Source: Aurelia coerulea (lineage: Eukaryota; Cnidaria; Scyphozoa; Semaeostomeae; Ulmaridae). From it: DNA of 64,000 bases. The notes beneath the pieces are model-generated. The model had not been told where the DNA came from. It did not search any database and was given only the letters and a program-made list of their open reading frames with translations. The stretch spans positions 15,212,501-15,276,500 of the forward strand of contig CM076944.1 of NCBI GenBank assembly GCA_039566865.1. The letters run 5' to 3'. The translations under genes and the position numbers were made by a program. Within the stretch, counting starts at the first letter, position 1. The number at the start of each line of letters is the position of its first letter. This document shows positions 1 to 11,579 of this stretch, piece by piece.

Positions 1-29
1 CTTGCAGTTCACTCCGTTGCACTAGAGTT

Positions 30-278
30 ATGTTTTTGCCTTTGTTCGCCCGCATGCTTTACATTACAGTAGAGCTCGTCAAACGAATCCCGTTAGGTGT
101 CATTGTTATTGTTCGATATAGGTATTTTCAGTCTCATTATGTCTACTTTTACACCGCGTGCGTAGAATGTTCAGCATTAAATCTTCAGTGGTTAGTGTTT
201 AGGACCATTCTGCTGAGTGGTGATATAGAAATAAATCCAGGCCCTGAAACACTTGATTTGTACGTGGAACCTAAATAG
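30..278 (+). pseudogene. N-terminal LINE ORF with 2A-like (StopGo) peptide
   Basis: The 82-codon frame ends with a hydrophobic stretch followed by LLSGDIEINPGP and a short tail before a stop. The D-x-E-x-N-P-G-P signature is the 2A-like motif that makes the ribosome skip the last Gly-Pro bond. APE-type non-LTR elements in other animals and trypanosomes are known to carry such motifs at their N termini, some doubling as signal sequences, and the hydrophobic residues just before it would suit that. The frame stops 11 codons after the motif, where an intact element would continue into its endonuclease, so this copy is broken. Confidence 0.7.
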
Positions 279-310
279 CATTACCGCACATGATTTTTTA
301 CGTGTGTCTC

Positions 311-1027
311 TTATAGAGGCTTACAATGCGGTGTACAACTATGACATCATTGGAATTGTTGAAACCCACCTTGACAGCACCGTTGATGGCACTTGATGGA
401 TATACGTTCATTAATGATAACCATCCTCAAAATGTGAAAAGGGGTGGTGTTGGGCTATACATCAAAGATTCCCTTCCTTCAAAAAATCGTTCTGACCTGC
501 TAACTCTCCCTGAATGTATTGTGTATGAAATTCAACTAAACAGGAAAAAGTACTTCTTTGCCGTAATGTAAAGGAGTTAAAGTCAGGGTCCGGAGGAGTT
601 TGATAACTTTACCATAAGCTTTGAGCTGATATTATCCAAAATGCATGCTGAAAATCCATTCTGCGTTATTATTACTGGTTATTTCAACTGCAGATCAACT
701 CAGTGGTGGGAAAGTGATATCGAATATAACGAGGAAAAAATATTTGAGCCTCTAGCGTCTGACAATGGTCTTCATCAATTAATCTCAGAACCAACTAATT
801 TAATGGGTGAATCTAAATCCTGCATTGACTTGATATTTACTGATCAGCCCAACCTCATCATCGATTCTGGTGTCCATCCGTCGCTACATGAGCAGTGCCA
901 CCATCAAATTGTTTACGGTAAATTATCTGTTTCAAACATAGTACAACCTCCATATACCCGCAAGATTTGGTATTACGATAAGGCAGATTTTGCAGCAATC
1001 AGGAAAAGCATTGAAACGTTTGCTTGA
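311..1027 (+). pseudogene. APE-type endonuclease domain of the CR1-like LINE
   Basis: The part at about 330-390 reads YDIIGIVETHLDSTV in one frame, the conserved first block with the metal-binding Glu. It then shifts into the frame that gives GGVGLYIKDS (to 571). The C-terminal half (641-1027) has the block usually written GDFN altered to GYFN, then SCIDLIFTDQPN and CHHQIVYG. The Asp-to-Tyr change hits a catalytic position. With at least two frame breaks it cannot make an active nickase, which in these elements opens the target DNA for target-primed reverse transcription. Confidence 0.75.
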
Positions 1028-1279
1028 ACATCTTGCACTAATGAACATCTTGACAAAGTTAAAACATGACTTGCCTTTCTAATGAACAGTGGTAAAACTT
1101 GAACTCTGATTGAACGCTGAAGTCCTTCTCAACTGCACTAATCTTTGCTTTTCTTCCTCTCATTTCTATTCAATTTCATCCCCAACAAAGTTAAAACGAT
1201 TAGGCCTCGTCAAGCTCCCTGGATAACGCAAGCCATCAAAAACTTTCTAAGGAAAAAAAATCGTGCATATTAAACTTTT

Positions 1280-3572
1280 GTGAGGAGTGGTCAGCCAGAC
1301 GACAAGCTTGAAGGTGTGCAAAAAATGATATCAGAAGGAGCGAGACTGATTGAGGACGCTAAGCGGAATTACTTCCTTAAGGCAGGAAAAACCCTGGCTA
1401 ATCATGGGACCAGCAGCAAAACCTATTGGACCTTAATAAACACTGTTTTAAACAAAGTTAAGATTCCGATGATACCACCTCTTCTAGAGTGCGGGCTGTT
1501 TGTAACGGATTTTACCGAAAAGGCACAGATATTTAATGACTGTTTCATTCTTCAATGCACGACCATTGACACAGGTAGCGAAATTCCCCAAGATACTCCG
1601 GTAACTACGACTCAAATAAGTGATTTCATCATCTCTGAGGAAAAGATTCTTAGTATCATTAGATCACTTAATCCCAATAAAGCACATGGCTGGGACGAAA
1701 TATCTGTAAGGATGATAAATTTGAGCGATGTTGCATTGGTTCTGCCACTCAAGATAATTTTCACAAATTGTTTGAGGCGTGGTTTATTTCCCGAAATTTG
1801 GAAACATGCAAATGTAGTGCCGGTTCATAAGAAAAATGAGAAAATTTGAAGGGGAATTACCGTCCTATTTCTCTTTTACCAATTTTTGGGAAAATACTTG
1901 AAAAACTCATATATGATTCTCTTTACTCGCATCTTGTATCACATGAACTTCTTAACCCAAATCAATCAGGTTTTCGCCCAGGAGACTCAACCATCAACCA
2001 GTTACTCTCAATAACACACACAATATTTAAAGCTTTTGACTGTAACCCTCCCCTTGATGTTCGTTCTGTGTATCTTGACATTTCTAAGGCATTTGATAGG
2101 GTATGGCACGATGGTCTAATTTATAAATTAAAGCGATGTGGTGTCTCGGGACAACTTCTTTCTTTAATCCAAAGCTTTCTCAAGGATCGAAAGCAGAGGA
2201 CAGTACTGAATGGACAGAGTTCAAATTAGGGAGATATTTCTGCAGGGGTGCCCCATGGCTCTATTCTTGGACCCTTGTTTTTCCTTGTGTATATAAATGA
2301 TCTAGCTGTAGGCTTGAAGTGCAATGTTAAGTTATTTGCTGATGATACATCGTTGTTCACTGTGGTAGAAGATTCAAATATAGCTGCCAATGACATGAAC
2401 CATGACTTGGGCTTGATAAGTCGGTGGGCTGAAGCTTGGGGAATGTCCTTTAATCCAGATCCGCAGAAACAAGCTGTTGAATTAACATTTTCAAGGAAAC
2501 AAATCGAAATTGATCATCCAGTGATTCTCTTTAACAACACACCAGTCAAGAAAGTGAATGAACATAAACATTTAGGAATTATCCTGGACTCAAAGCTATC
2601 TTTCTCAGCTCATATCAAATCAGCGATCTCTAAAACAAGGAAAGGCATTGATTTGCTGAAATATCTCTTCAAATACCTGCCAAGGCATACCCTAAATGAA
2701 TAATATAAGCTCTATGTTCGACCCCATCTAGACTATGGTGATGGTATTTACCATATTCCTGCCAAAGTATGCCAATTCAGTCAAAATATCCTTTTACCAA
2801 ATTTAATGGAAAAACTAGAGTCCGTACAGTATTCTGCTGTTTTAGCTGTGTCATGTACATGGAGGGGAACATCTCGAGAGAAGCTGTACACAGAGCTTGG
2901 TTGGGAGTCACTGAGTTCTCGAAGATGGAGTAGACGCCTTACCTTGTTCTACAAGTTTGTAAATAATCTTAGTCCTGAGTATACAGTTGAACCAATTCCC
3001 CCTCTTCATCATTCGCAGTACCGTTTTCGCGACCAGGATGTCATCGGGCAATTAAAGGCAAGAACAGAAAAATTCAAGTCTAGCTTCTATCCAAACTGTT
3101 TATCCGAATGGAATAAGCTTGAGCCTGAATTGAGACTTGCGCCTTCTATTGCTGTTTTTTTAAAGAAAAAGCTGTTATAAATAATCCGCCCCCTGCCAAA
3201 TCTGTTTTTGGAATTCACGATCCAATAGGATTATCCTACCTTACACAACTTAGGGTTGGTCTCAGCAAGTTAAATTTCCATAAATTCAAGCATAATTTTA
3301 GGGATACAATAAACCCAATGTGCCCAAAAAACGATGGCATTGAGGACACTGAGCACTTTTTGTTGCTCTGCCCTTCTTTTGATGTTAAACGACAACATCT
3401 TCTCGCTGGAATTGTTGAATTATTACGACCATTTGCACAAATCACCAATCTTTCAAACGATTCTTTGACACATCTTTTATTGTATGGTGATCAAGACCTT
3501 TCTGATGAGTTGAACAGAAATATACTCGAATTAACTTTACGCTTCATCCACGAAACTGGTCGCTTTGATTAA
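1280..3572 (+). pseudogene. Reverse transcriptase and C-terminal region of the CR1-like LINE
   Basis: Blocks appear in order over several frames: NPNKAHGWDEIS and NYRPISLLP (fingers), NQSGFRPGDST, YLDISKAFDRVWH (first catalytic Asp), PHGSILGPLFFLVYIND (normally PQGS; Gln to His here), FADDTS (catalytic Asp pair intact), then KHLGIILDSKLSF (thumb). The 3' part (2806-3572) has HFLLLCPSF next to a Cys residue, the usual C-terminal Cys/His patch. Stops and shifts occur near 1850, 2230, 2703 and 3180. The polymerase copies element RNA onto nicked chromosomal DNA; this copy is inactive. Confidence 0.85.
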
Positions 3573-3981
3573 TCCTTTGAGATTGCAGCTCTGTGCTAAG
3601 CAACCACCAAGTCCTTTATCGTAAATTGCTCTTTCCTTTGTAAATTCTGTTTCACATCAGATGTCGGCCATGTTTACCTTCCTAAATCAACAATTAAATA
3701 ATTTGCACTCGTGACATCTTTCAACCCATTTAAACCCTGACCTGACATCTGATATGAGACAGAATCTAGTATAGTATCCATTAATCTTTAATTGTTTCGT
3801 CGTTTCGTAATGTGTCTGTATATAGTTTAATGTTTCATGTTTTTATATATTGGCCATGGGGTAGTCATTGTATTTCGCTCCCCATGGTATCGTACCTGTA
3901 GTGTTGTATAGTAATTTAAATAGGTATAGTAGAATGTAAGATTATTGTAAAATTTATATTTGAATAAAAGAGAAAAAAAAA

Positions 3982-4350
3982 GATGGCATTTCAGTTTCAT
4001 AATTCTAATTTGGAATCTGCCAGATATAGTGCCTCCTGAACGATCTTTCTATATTATACTCACTTTCCTTAAAATACAGTATTTTTTTAAACAGGCATAC
4101 TCGAAGTCGAAAGGAAGTCCTTTATCGATTCGCAAGATGAGCAGCGTAAGTCCTTTTTACTTTCTTGTCTCTTCAAAGAATGGGATCAAATAGGATCATC
4201 ATTTCATTTAATATTATTATTATTTAGACACAAATTAACCCTTCAGCAAATTTAGATATAATTTACAATGACAAAAGCCTTATGAATAAAAACCTACAGC
4301 CCTATAAAACTTAATCCTTGCTGTTCTTCCAGGGAGTTGTGTCTGGCTCT
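3982..4350. other. No gene seen
   Basis: AT-rich sequence between two LINE remnants. Short frames on the plus strand have no recognisable motif. Confidence 0.5.
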
Positions 4351-4524
4351 TTAGATGCGTTTTAAGTTGTTGTTAAAACGATCGAGTGTCGGTAGCTCAC
4401 GAATTTCGGCAGGTGTATCATTCCATGATTTAAAAGCTGCATAATGAAATCCTTTTTTTACAAATTCAGTCCTATATCTAGGGATCTGGGTATCTTTACA
4501 GTGCCTCGTATTGTAGGTCAAGTG
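4351..4524 (-). pseudogene. LINE C-terminal fragment
   Basis: The reverse strand encodes a fragment ending in a stop that contains NTRHCKDTQIPRYRTEF, then FKSWNDTPAEIRELPTL and a basic end. This is the usual last block of CR1-like and related LINE polymerases (W-N-x-(I/T)-P...LPS...FK). Nothing upstream of it on the minus strand can be joined, so it is a severely 5'-truncated copy. Clade cannot be set from this piece. Confidence 0.7.
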
Positions 4525-4970
4525 AAAGATCTTGGTTGGTATTCAACTACTCATTTCTGCTAGTAGTTGAATTAACCAATACAACAGATGTATCACTCCC
4601 TCAAAACAATAGAAGATCTCTAGGGGAGTGAAATATTTTTTCAGATGATTCCTGGAATCCTTCGGATAGTAACGTATTTTCACTGGATTACGCACCCCTG
4701 CTACCAAAACGACTAAGATATGGAGAGCGCACCAGAGATGCTGTTTTCCGTAGCAAGGTTGCTGATAACCAGCGAACCGTCACTGCGGGAGGAGGGATGG
4801 GTCGATTTTTCGCTTTGTCGCCGAGATTGTTGCTTGGAATGCACTAGGCGTGCCTTGGGGTCTTAAATTCACGAGCGGAGAGCTATGTGAAGCACGATTA
4901 GCCACTTTGGACTTAGCCCTTTTGTTATTCGGAGTTTGTAATCTAGTAAAATAGGTCACCAATATATACC
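4525..4970. other. No gene seen
   Basis: Contains a short inverted pair near 4543-4577 (ATTCAACTACT with its complement) but no ORF with a recognisable domain. Confidence 0.4.
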
Positions 4971-4973
4971 ATG

Positions 4974-4974
<1 letters not shown>

Positions 4975-5057
<83 letters not shown>
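4975..5057. repeat. (ATA)n / (TAA)n microsatellite
   Basis: About 27 trinucleotide units with one interruption, directly at the 3' end of the minus-strand LINE that follows; read on that LINE's sense strand it is a (TTA)n tail. Confidence 0.95.
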
Positions 5058-5059
<2 letters not shown>

Positions 5060-6610
5060 GATTTATTTACAGTTGGCAAGTAACAGAAAAATGATAGCTA
5101 ACTACAGCTAATTAAAGCCAACTATTTACCTATTTACATGATAACTTCTTCAAATACAAAATCTTAAAAATCAACTATAAATACCCCAAATCTGCGATGT
5201 ATATTTTACAAAGTCGACAGTTGCAGTCCAGTCCTTTCCAGCTCCTTAATTTTCGTTTGAATACTGCAAGATTTTCTGATTTTTTCAAACTTTCTGGCAA
5301 TGCATGCCAAAGCCGTGAGCCTAGAAATGATACAGATTCGATTCCGTATGTTGTTGTTCTGGCTTTTGGCAACTGCAGAGTATTTCCACTTCTTAGATTA
5401 TAGTTTTCCGTTCTTTCAACAAAGATATCTTTCATGAAGCTTGGATTCAGGTTTTCCTTAGTTTTAAAAATTTCGACCAACAACAACTGCAGATTTTTCT
5501 GATGAACAGACACAGAATTATTCCTTTCTAAAAGGGATTCAAAACAAGAGTGAATATCTTTGTATGCGATTCGTAGAGCTCGTTCATGAATCTTATTTAC
5601 TTTATTATTGATACGTCTGTGATGTAGCTGAACAGTAGCTGAACTGTGACATGACACACGTATTCATCATCAGAACTATTTTATCTGTATCCATAAACTT
5701 TGATATCCGCGCTAGTTCATGAAGTTTCTGACTGGCCTTCTTACAGAGAGAATCTAGGTGGGTTTTGAAACTAAGATCTTTATCGATGGTAAAACCAAGA
5801 AGTTTTTCTTCGATGCTCTCTCTTATCAGAGAATTGCCAACTGTCACAGAGACATCATTTGTTTTGTCACCAAATGCTAGTAAGTGGCATTTGTCATCAT
5901 TGAGCTTCATGTAGTTTCCATGGAACCATCCAGACAGTTTTAAAGCATCCTTTTCTAACCGATTCTGAATGTTTTCAAGCTGATTATCGCATACATAGAT
6001 AGTCGTACCATCGGCATAATTACAAACATCTGTGTCCTTTAGTAGATAAAACAGATCATTAATATAAATATTAAAGAGGAGGAGTCCTAAGACAGAGCCT
6101 TGAGGGACACCTAGTTTTGTCTTTTTGCCATTCACTAAATGCTCCATTCACTTTTACCCTTCGTTTTCTACCAGTGAGATAGCTGTGGATAAAACGCAGC
6201 GCATTTTTGCTGAAGCCATATGCGTCAAGTTTTGCTAACAGGAGTTCATAGTCTAGGCAATCAAACGCTTTTGAGAGATCCATCAAAATTGCGCCAGCGT
6301 AGCCTTTTTTGTCTAAAACCCTTTTACATTTCTCTATCAGATTTAGAAGTGCGTGCTGTGTATTATACCCCTTTCTAAATCCGCAAAGAAAATTTCACAA
6401 GATTCTTGTGACAAAAGTCATCATTTGCTCATACATCATTCTTTCAAATACCTTAGAAATAGGGGGAAGTACAGTAATAGGTATGTAGTTCTTCTTGCTT
6501 AATGTATCAGTGCTCTTAAAGAGAGCACTGACGTCGCCAGCCTTAAGTTCTTTAGGGAACTCTAACTTTGCCAAGCAGCTGTTCAGATTTGATTGTAAAA
6601 CTTCTGAAAA
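5058..6610 (-). mobile_element. 5'-truncated LINE (CR1-like family 2)
   Basis: The sense strand is minus. Its 3' part near 5060-5130 (GTTGGC...AGCTAATTAA...GCCAAC in plus-strand reading) is shared with two other minus-strand tails at 21790-21860 and 60365-60425, so three copies of one family are present here. The 5' end stops at 6610 against a small MITE. The coding remnant is described separately. Confidence 0.8.
5170..6610 (-). pseudogene. Reverse transcriptase of LINE family 2, degenerate
   Basis: Reading from 6610 downward: FPKELKAGDVSALFKS, a damaged YRPI block, GFRKGYNTQHALLN-like residues, GAILMDLSKAFDC, GVPQGSVLG, then NYADGTTIYV where the catalytic YADD has become YADG. It continues with thumb residues KLLGFTIDKDLSF and a tail with RLWHALPESLKKS. 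At least three frame breaks and the lost second Asp make it inactive. The C terminus keeps a CNCRLC pair. Its organisation matches the copy at 21790-23023. Confidence 0.85.
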
Positions 6611-6734
6611 CCAGGGCCCAAATGTTCAAAACTGGTATAACGCTAATACCAGATTATGACTATGCAAATTACTACAGAATCATGCCTTTAATCCAAGATT
6701 AGCAATAATCGTGGTTTGAACAACCCGGCCCAGG
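6611..6734. mobile_element. Short MITE with imperfect terminal inverted repeats
   Basis: The left end CCAGGGCCCAAATGTTCAAA and the right end, read in reverse as CCTGGGCCGGGTTGTTCAAA, are imperfect inverted copies about 20 bp long. The element is about 124 bp with no coding capacity. No clear target duplication is visible, so the exact borders and superfamily are open. Confidence 0.55.
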
Positions 6735-7014
6735 AGACAATTTTCTTTGTTTTTTTATTTTTTGTACAATCTATTGTTAAATATGTGCTCCAAGGAAAGA
6801 TTTGTTCGCAGCCGCAAAAGGCAGTTTTCTCTAAAATTCTGTCCAGCCTCTTCCGCTGCAGTAGAAAAATTGAAGAGCAAGGAGCAAACATCTTTTTATG
6901 AACAGGTGACGTTCATCTTTTGACAAAGATTGAAGAGGTATTTTTTTGTTAGTGGGATATTTTTTCCACCCTAGTTGTTCCAAAAGTGTCATAAATTAGT
7001 GTTATCGACACTAA
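6735..7014. other. No gene seen
   Basis: Two overlapping short frames on opposite strands have no recognisable motif. Confidence 0.4.
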
Positions 7015-7446
7015 GAGGCCCTTTACATGATAAATTTCAACCCGTGTTGAGTTTCAACACGGGTTGAGTTTTAACAGCATTGCTTATTTTGCCTTGCGTT
7101 TACATGAAATCTCAACACGGGTTGAGATTTGGTCACATAGTTGCAAACAATAGAAGAAGGAATGTGAGCCCACTCAAATATTTGAATGATTGCGGAAGTA
7201 GATTCGATCTCCTTTGTTCGCATTCTAATCTCGCCCCGAGTTGAAAAAATTTCGCGTTTACATGAGAATTTCAACCCGTGTTGAAATTTCAACACGGGTT
7301 GAGTTGCCGAGTTGAGTTGAACCCGTGTTGAGTTTCAACTCGGCCTCCTTCATGTAAACGCGATCAAGGCTTACACCGTCAACCGAGTTGAAACTCAACC
7401 CGTGTTCAAGTCAACCCGGGTTGAAATTTCTCATGTAAAGGGCCTC
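7015..7446. mobile_element. Palindromic MITE, PIF/Harbinger-like (TAA duplication)
   Basis: The ends are inverted copies (GAGGCCCTTTACATGATAAA at the left; the right end read in reverse gives the same start with one mismatch in about 30 bp). TAA flanks both sides (7012-7014 and 7447-7449), the 3-bp TWA duplication typical of PIF/Harbinger elements. The interior repeats an 11-13 bp word around CAACCCGTGTTGA in both orientations at least eight times, so much of the 432 bp can fold on itself. No transposase is present. Confidence 0.8.
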
Positions 7447-7449
7447 TAA

Positions 7450-8039
7450 CATCATCCCTATATTGATAGATCTCCTTGGAGAAGGTAATTAACGATTTGT
7501 GGAAGGCTATTACTTCTCTGTCGGCAATTAGTAAGAATCTTTCCTCTTCCGACCAAGAGTCACGTGATTCAAGAGCATTGTTTCCTTGAGTGAGAACTCT
7601 TCCCCAGCCCGTGTTAGATGCATCTATAGAGATTTAATGTTGAAAACATTTTTCCCTTTTACAGCTCGGGATGTTTTGTTTTTGTTTTGTTTTTGTTTTT
7701 CGTTTTTGTTTTTTGCATTTGCTGATGCTTGCATTTATGTCTCTGGTGTAGAGCCTCGCTGCTGGTACTGCAAGAGTAAATAATGTTTCTTTTCCTGTAA
7801 AAGACTGAAGTGTATGAAGGCAGACGTACTTTGAACTCAAGATAGACTCTGGTAGCAACGCAAGAGCTGCTTTTTGTCTTGAGAATGCATGTTTCACAGA
7901 ATAGGAGATTAGCCCCAAAACAAAATACGATGCTGTGGTTGCAGGATAGACTCTGCAAGACCTATAAAGTAGACACAGGAAACTAATGTTAATGCTGTGA
8001 TGTTAAAAAAGGGGCTGATTCAGCTACTTCTAAATTTGA
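7450..8039. other. No gene seen
   Basis: Contains a T-rich TTTTGTTT run (7674-7712). Overlapping frames are low-complexity shadows without domains. Confidence 0.4.
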
Positions 8040-8294
8040 TCATGACTCCGTTAGATACCTTGGTGGCTGCAACTGACCAATGTGCCTGTCGTCGATGTAC
8101 TGCGTTAAAGGTACTCCCTGCGATCGAATAAAATGGGAGGCTCCAAGGCCGATCGTTTGATATACGTGGGAGCTTGAGTTCCACCTAAAAGGTAGCGTAT
8201 TATAAATGAAATACCTTCCTTTCCAAAACAAACCAAAATATTCTCTACTATCTTGTGTAATTTTTACGTGGTCGCAGCCCGACTTAAAGTCCAA
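8040..8294 (-). pseudogene. DIRS/Ngaro-type reverse transcriptase fragment
   Basis: The 84-residue minus-strand frame reads like the centre of a tyrosine-recombinase retrotransposon polymerase: DFKSGCDHVKI (normally KSGY-H), YFGLFWKGRYFIYNTLPF, then GVPLTQYIDDRHIGQL with the YIDDRH box that is distinctive for the DIRS/Ngaro lineage (the catalytic Asp pair is kept). It is cut off on both sides with no recombinase or terminal repeats nearby, so it is an orphan fragment. Confidence 0.75.
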
Positions 8295-8666
8295 TTTTGT
8301 CTAAAAATGTCCCTGGTCAATATTTTCGTCCATGAATGGAGAAAAAAGCTCATCATGGCGCATTCTTGGCTTTTCTGGTTTTTATTGTAATAGTCGTGGT
8401 GGGAGACAGTGTCCATGTTCACCCCAGATTGAAAATAAACCGTTGTGGAGGCGACCCAGAATTATCGTGGGGATAAACTCTTAAAAATTGATACAGCTAG
8501 GGTTAATTGGGAAATGACATGCTGAGGGGCTTTATCAGAATCATAAAACTTTCCTTTGAACGAATCTTGAAATGGTGCATGACATCAAAACAGAAACGCA
8601 ATGGTTGATATATTTTTAGGACGTCTCCCCGTTTTTGGTAGTTGAGGAGAATAGTCTGTCATACAT

Positions 8667-8713
8667 TATTATTATTGTTATTATTATTATTATTATTATT
8701 ATCATTATTATGT
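8667..8713. repeat. (ATT)n microsatellite
   Basis: Imperfect ATT run with GTT and CAT variants. Confidence 0.9.
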
Positions 8714-8754
8714 TGGCCCATGTTGTTATGGAACATGAAAATTGTTATCAAACC

Positions 8755-8845
8755 TATAAGAAACTTAAGAAACTCTTGGTACCCAGAATCTGATAATTTC
8801 AAGAAACTTTCAGTACTGGTCCAAATTCTTAGTTTTTTTTAAATA
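8755..8845 (+). repeat. Dispersed repeat, copy 1
   Basis: The segment with CAGAATCTGATAATTTC, AAGAAACTTTCAGTACTGG and CCAAATTCTTA recurs in inverted orientation at 49370-49470, inside the RecQ-carrying transposon. It has no coding capacity. Confidence 0.6.
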
Positions 8846-11142
8846 TGTGTACTGTAAGCATTGCATGAACAATATCTGAGTGTAGCCTGAAAAGTTTCTT
8901 ATCTGTTTGATACAATGAATTTCTAGTGTCTGAGTTTCTGATTTGACAAGTCATTGCTTCTTATCTCTGCAGTGACAGCTGCTAGATCTTCCATGTATAC
9001 ATTGTTGCACAAGCTAAATGGTGATAGTTTATATCTGAAACAGCACTTTTAAGTTCTCTTCAACAAAAGCCAGATACCCCCTTATTGTGCTTTCACAAGA
9101 CAATGATTGGGAATTTTGTTCAGTTGCAATGAGCATGTGGACCAATACATCAAAAGGCCAATAAGCGAACATCAATTACAGCTGCTTTCTCCTGATAATG
9201 CAGCCACCATTTTATAGATCCAAGCAGCACGTCTTCAGGATAAATTGATGTGTGATTTCTTTATTAACATAGTTCTTTGCTAAGAGTTTCCATTGATTGT
9301 TTCATTGGCTGATTATCATTTGGTAGAACAGATGTGTTCTTTTGTCGGATAACCTGAGATAAAAATAGAGATGAGTCATTATTAAAGGTTAGCCCATCTT
9401 GACATAATACTGTAATTAAATCCAGAAGAACTGAGGAAAAGCATACATAAAAATACTGCAATAGCAGAAAAAGCATACAGAAAATTTCATATGGTGCTTT
9501 GAAAAAGGCATTTAAAAATGGCGCAACCCTGTAATCCTTTAAACTTAACATATTTTCAGAGGCAAAAGTACCATGGGAAGGATACTTGTCTCTGCCCCTT
9601 GCACAAGTGCACAGTACACCAGTTTTCAACAAGATCACCTCAGGTTTGCAAATCTGTTGTTCAAAGTGTACCAAAAATGTCTTGTGTAAATTCTCTAGTG
9701 TGGAATTGCCAAAATACTCTCCATGGCAGCTTGGCCTACCTAGTCCAAATTCTGTGCCATTTGCACAAGTTACTCTTCTCTTACTGTTCAAGTTTGTGGT
9801 TGTTTTTAGATTATACAGTAGGTATATGCTCAATACTCACAGCAGCCTACATTTTAACACTTTGTATAGACAAATTGACATTGAGCACAAATACATTGGT
9901 CTACTCCATTTTTAATCCGTACATGGAAGGCAAATTTCAGGGGTGAGATTACATATAATTTCCAGGGTACTTATCCAAGACTCTAACCAACCTGGAAATC
10001 CAGGGATGTTGTACAGAAGCTCCCAGTCTCCCAGAAATCAAGGGTCACGATGAAAAACTGAAGAACCCCCCTGGCCCTGGAGTCCAGGGACTCCAGCCTG
10101 TAGCCAGTAAAACATCCCCTGGATTTCACCATCCTCATAGCAGACACCCTTCATTTTCCAGGGCTAGACTTTGTCTGTGAAAGGTGCCTTCAATCATAAA
10201 CCTATATGGATTAAAAACTGGAATAGCCCATGATGATTGGGAGGTCAGTGAGTGAAGAATAACAAATCGAACTTACCTGTTTCCAGTATACTGATACAAA
10301 TGTCCTTTCTATGGTGTAAATATGACTTACTGCATATTAGATGATGGGCAATAGGCTTTATTAGCATCACGGGAGCTTCGATTGAAGATGGTGGTTGTCA
10401 ACTGGTCAACAGAGCAGTGAAATTTAGGCCCAACTTCGTTGCGATGATTTCAGCGGCAGCTTGAAAAAGTATCGTTGATCTTTAAATCCATGGGCAGTTT
10501 GGCAAGTCTGTCCTGTCTGTCTGTAAATGTTTAATGGCTGAACGCGTGACAGTATCGTTAAACGTATTCGCAATCCGTATTTGCAGTCAGTTGCCTTCTT
10601 CAGTCACGCAACTTCAGTGTTTTACATCGAAGCTTATCGCAAGTGGTCGCTATTGTTTCACTGTGGCCTTTTGCACTTACACAGATATGAATACTGGCTC
10701 CTGATTGGTCAATATGGCTGGTACCCAGGGTAAGGGACAAGAGATTTTTTTTAATCATTTTGGATGCTCTGAAATCGTTTATTGGGACCCTTCAGGCTCA
10801 ACTACCAGACCAGATTTGTCTTGAAAAATCTTCTCGGTAAGTTGTTTGCAGCCAGTTGTATTAGATCAGAAATTATGACAAATTTTTGCTTGACAAATAT
10901 ACTTATTCAAAAGCTGGAATGCCAGTACCTTCAACAAGTACACGTGTCAAGGAAATACTTGTCAAGTATAAACAACTAGCGGGAACTAAACACATCAAGA
11001 ACAAGTGTCTATAGTTTTTGACTTCCCCAATGCTACAATAGTTAAATGAATTTTCGTGGCAACAAGCCCCGTGTTTCCATAGATGACAAGTAAACTTGGG
11101 CAACAATCTCCCCATTTCGCGCGATTTTAGTTCTTGCCTATC
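8846..11142. other. No confident gene
   Basis: 2.3 kb of unassigned sequence. Overlapping frames at 9264-9946 are open on both strands but show no known domain or codon pattern, and I do not call them. 10500-11142 looks less AT-rich and could be upstream sequence of the exon candidate at 11143. Confidence 0.4.
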
Positions 11143-11199
11143 ATGGCTGCGGCTAGATTGAAGAAACAAGGGCAGATATTGTTTTCAAAAGATTGGCGG
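11143..11199 (+). CDS. Candidate first coding exon of the HIBCH-like gene
   Basis: ATG opens a 19-codon frame, MAAARLKKQGQILFSKDWR, basic and free of acidic residues until its end, like the start of a mitochondrial targeting peptide. It stops at CGG followed by GTTTGT, a usable but non-optimal splice donor in phase 0. The next HIBCH exon at 24681 also starts in phase 0. The upstream sequence has short GC-rich words but no clear TATA box. The link rests on phase, strand, position and amino-acid flavour only; no transcript is available, and the intron would be 13.5 kb and contain the whole BEL element. Confidence 0.3.
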
Positions 11200-11490
11200 G
11201 TTTGTTTACATTTTGTGACATTAACCAATCACGCCACGTATTCTAACATGATGTGACTTACCGTGATTTTGCGGAAATTCAGAAGCTGTAGGGATGAATA
11301 CAAAAATACCTTCCCCCCAAAACTGGCGATGTGCAAATTGATTTTTGACAAATCAGACATTTTTGATCATTATGCCCACTGGTCTAGCTGTTTCAGAGTT
11401 TCGGTCGCCTCGTTTGATCTCTTGGCCCTCGGACAGCAAACACGTCAATGTCGTCATGAAATATTTGCGAGGATGTTTTAAGTGCTGCTT

Positions 11491-11491
<1 letters not shown>

Positions 11492-11534
<43 letters not shown>
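11492..11534. repeat. (GATT)n microsatellite
   Basis: About ten perfect tetranucleotide units, followed by degenerate GATT/CATT words to about 11580. Confidence 0.95.
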
Positions 11535-11579
11535 GGATTGAATGATCGATTTCATTCATTCATTCCGTTCGTTTGTTTG

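Larger units (their letters stand above)
1..3981 (+). mobile_element. CR1-like non-LTR retrotransposon, degenerate, near full length
   Basis: Recognisable parts follow in LINE order on one strand: a short N-terminal ORF ending in a 2A-like peptide, an apurinic-type endonuclease, a reverse transcriptase and a Cys/His-containing C terminus. They are spread over several frames, so the copy is dead. The 3' untranslated part (3573-3981) contains no gene and ends in AATAAA followed by an A-rich run, a plausible 3' end. The 5' end may lie just outside the window. Motifs such as CIDLIFTDQPN, CHHQIVYG, YRPISLLP and the FADDTS box place it in the APE-type CR1/L2/Jockey group; CR1-like is my best guess. 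Confidence 0.85.

Noticed and set aside
4780..5079. Poly-Ile/Leu protein on the minus strand
   Set aside because: Translation of (ATT)n; the same holds for the poly-Ile/Tyr frames at 31462, 43064, 47187 and 56364.
7586..7958. Frames rich in Lys/Thr/Gln or Phe
   Set aside because: They are translations of the TTTTGTTTT run.
9264..9946. Overlapping open frames of 109-189 codons on both strands
   Set aside because: No domain, no clear splice signals and open in both directions; most likely chance frames in repetitive sequence.
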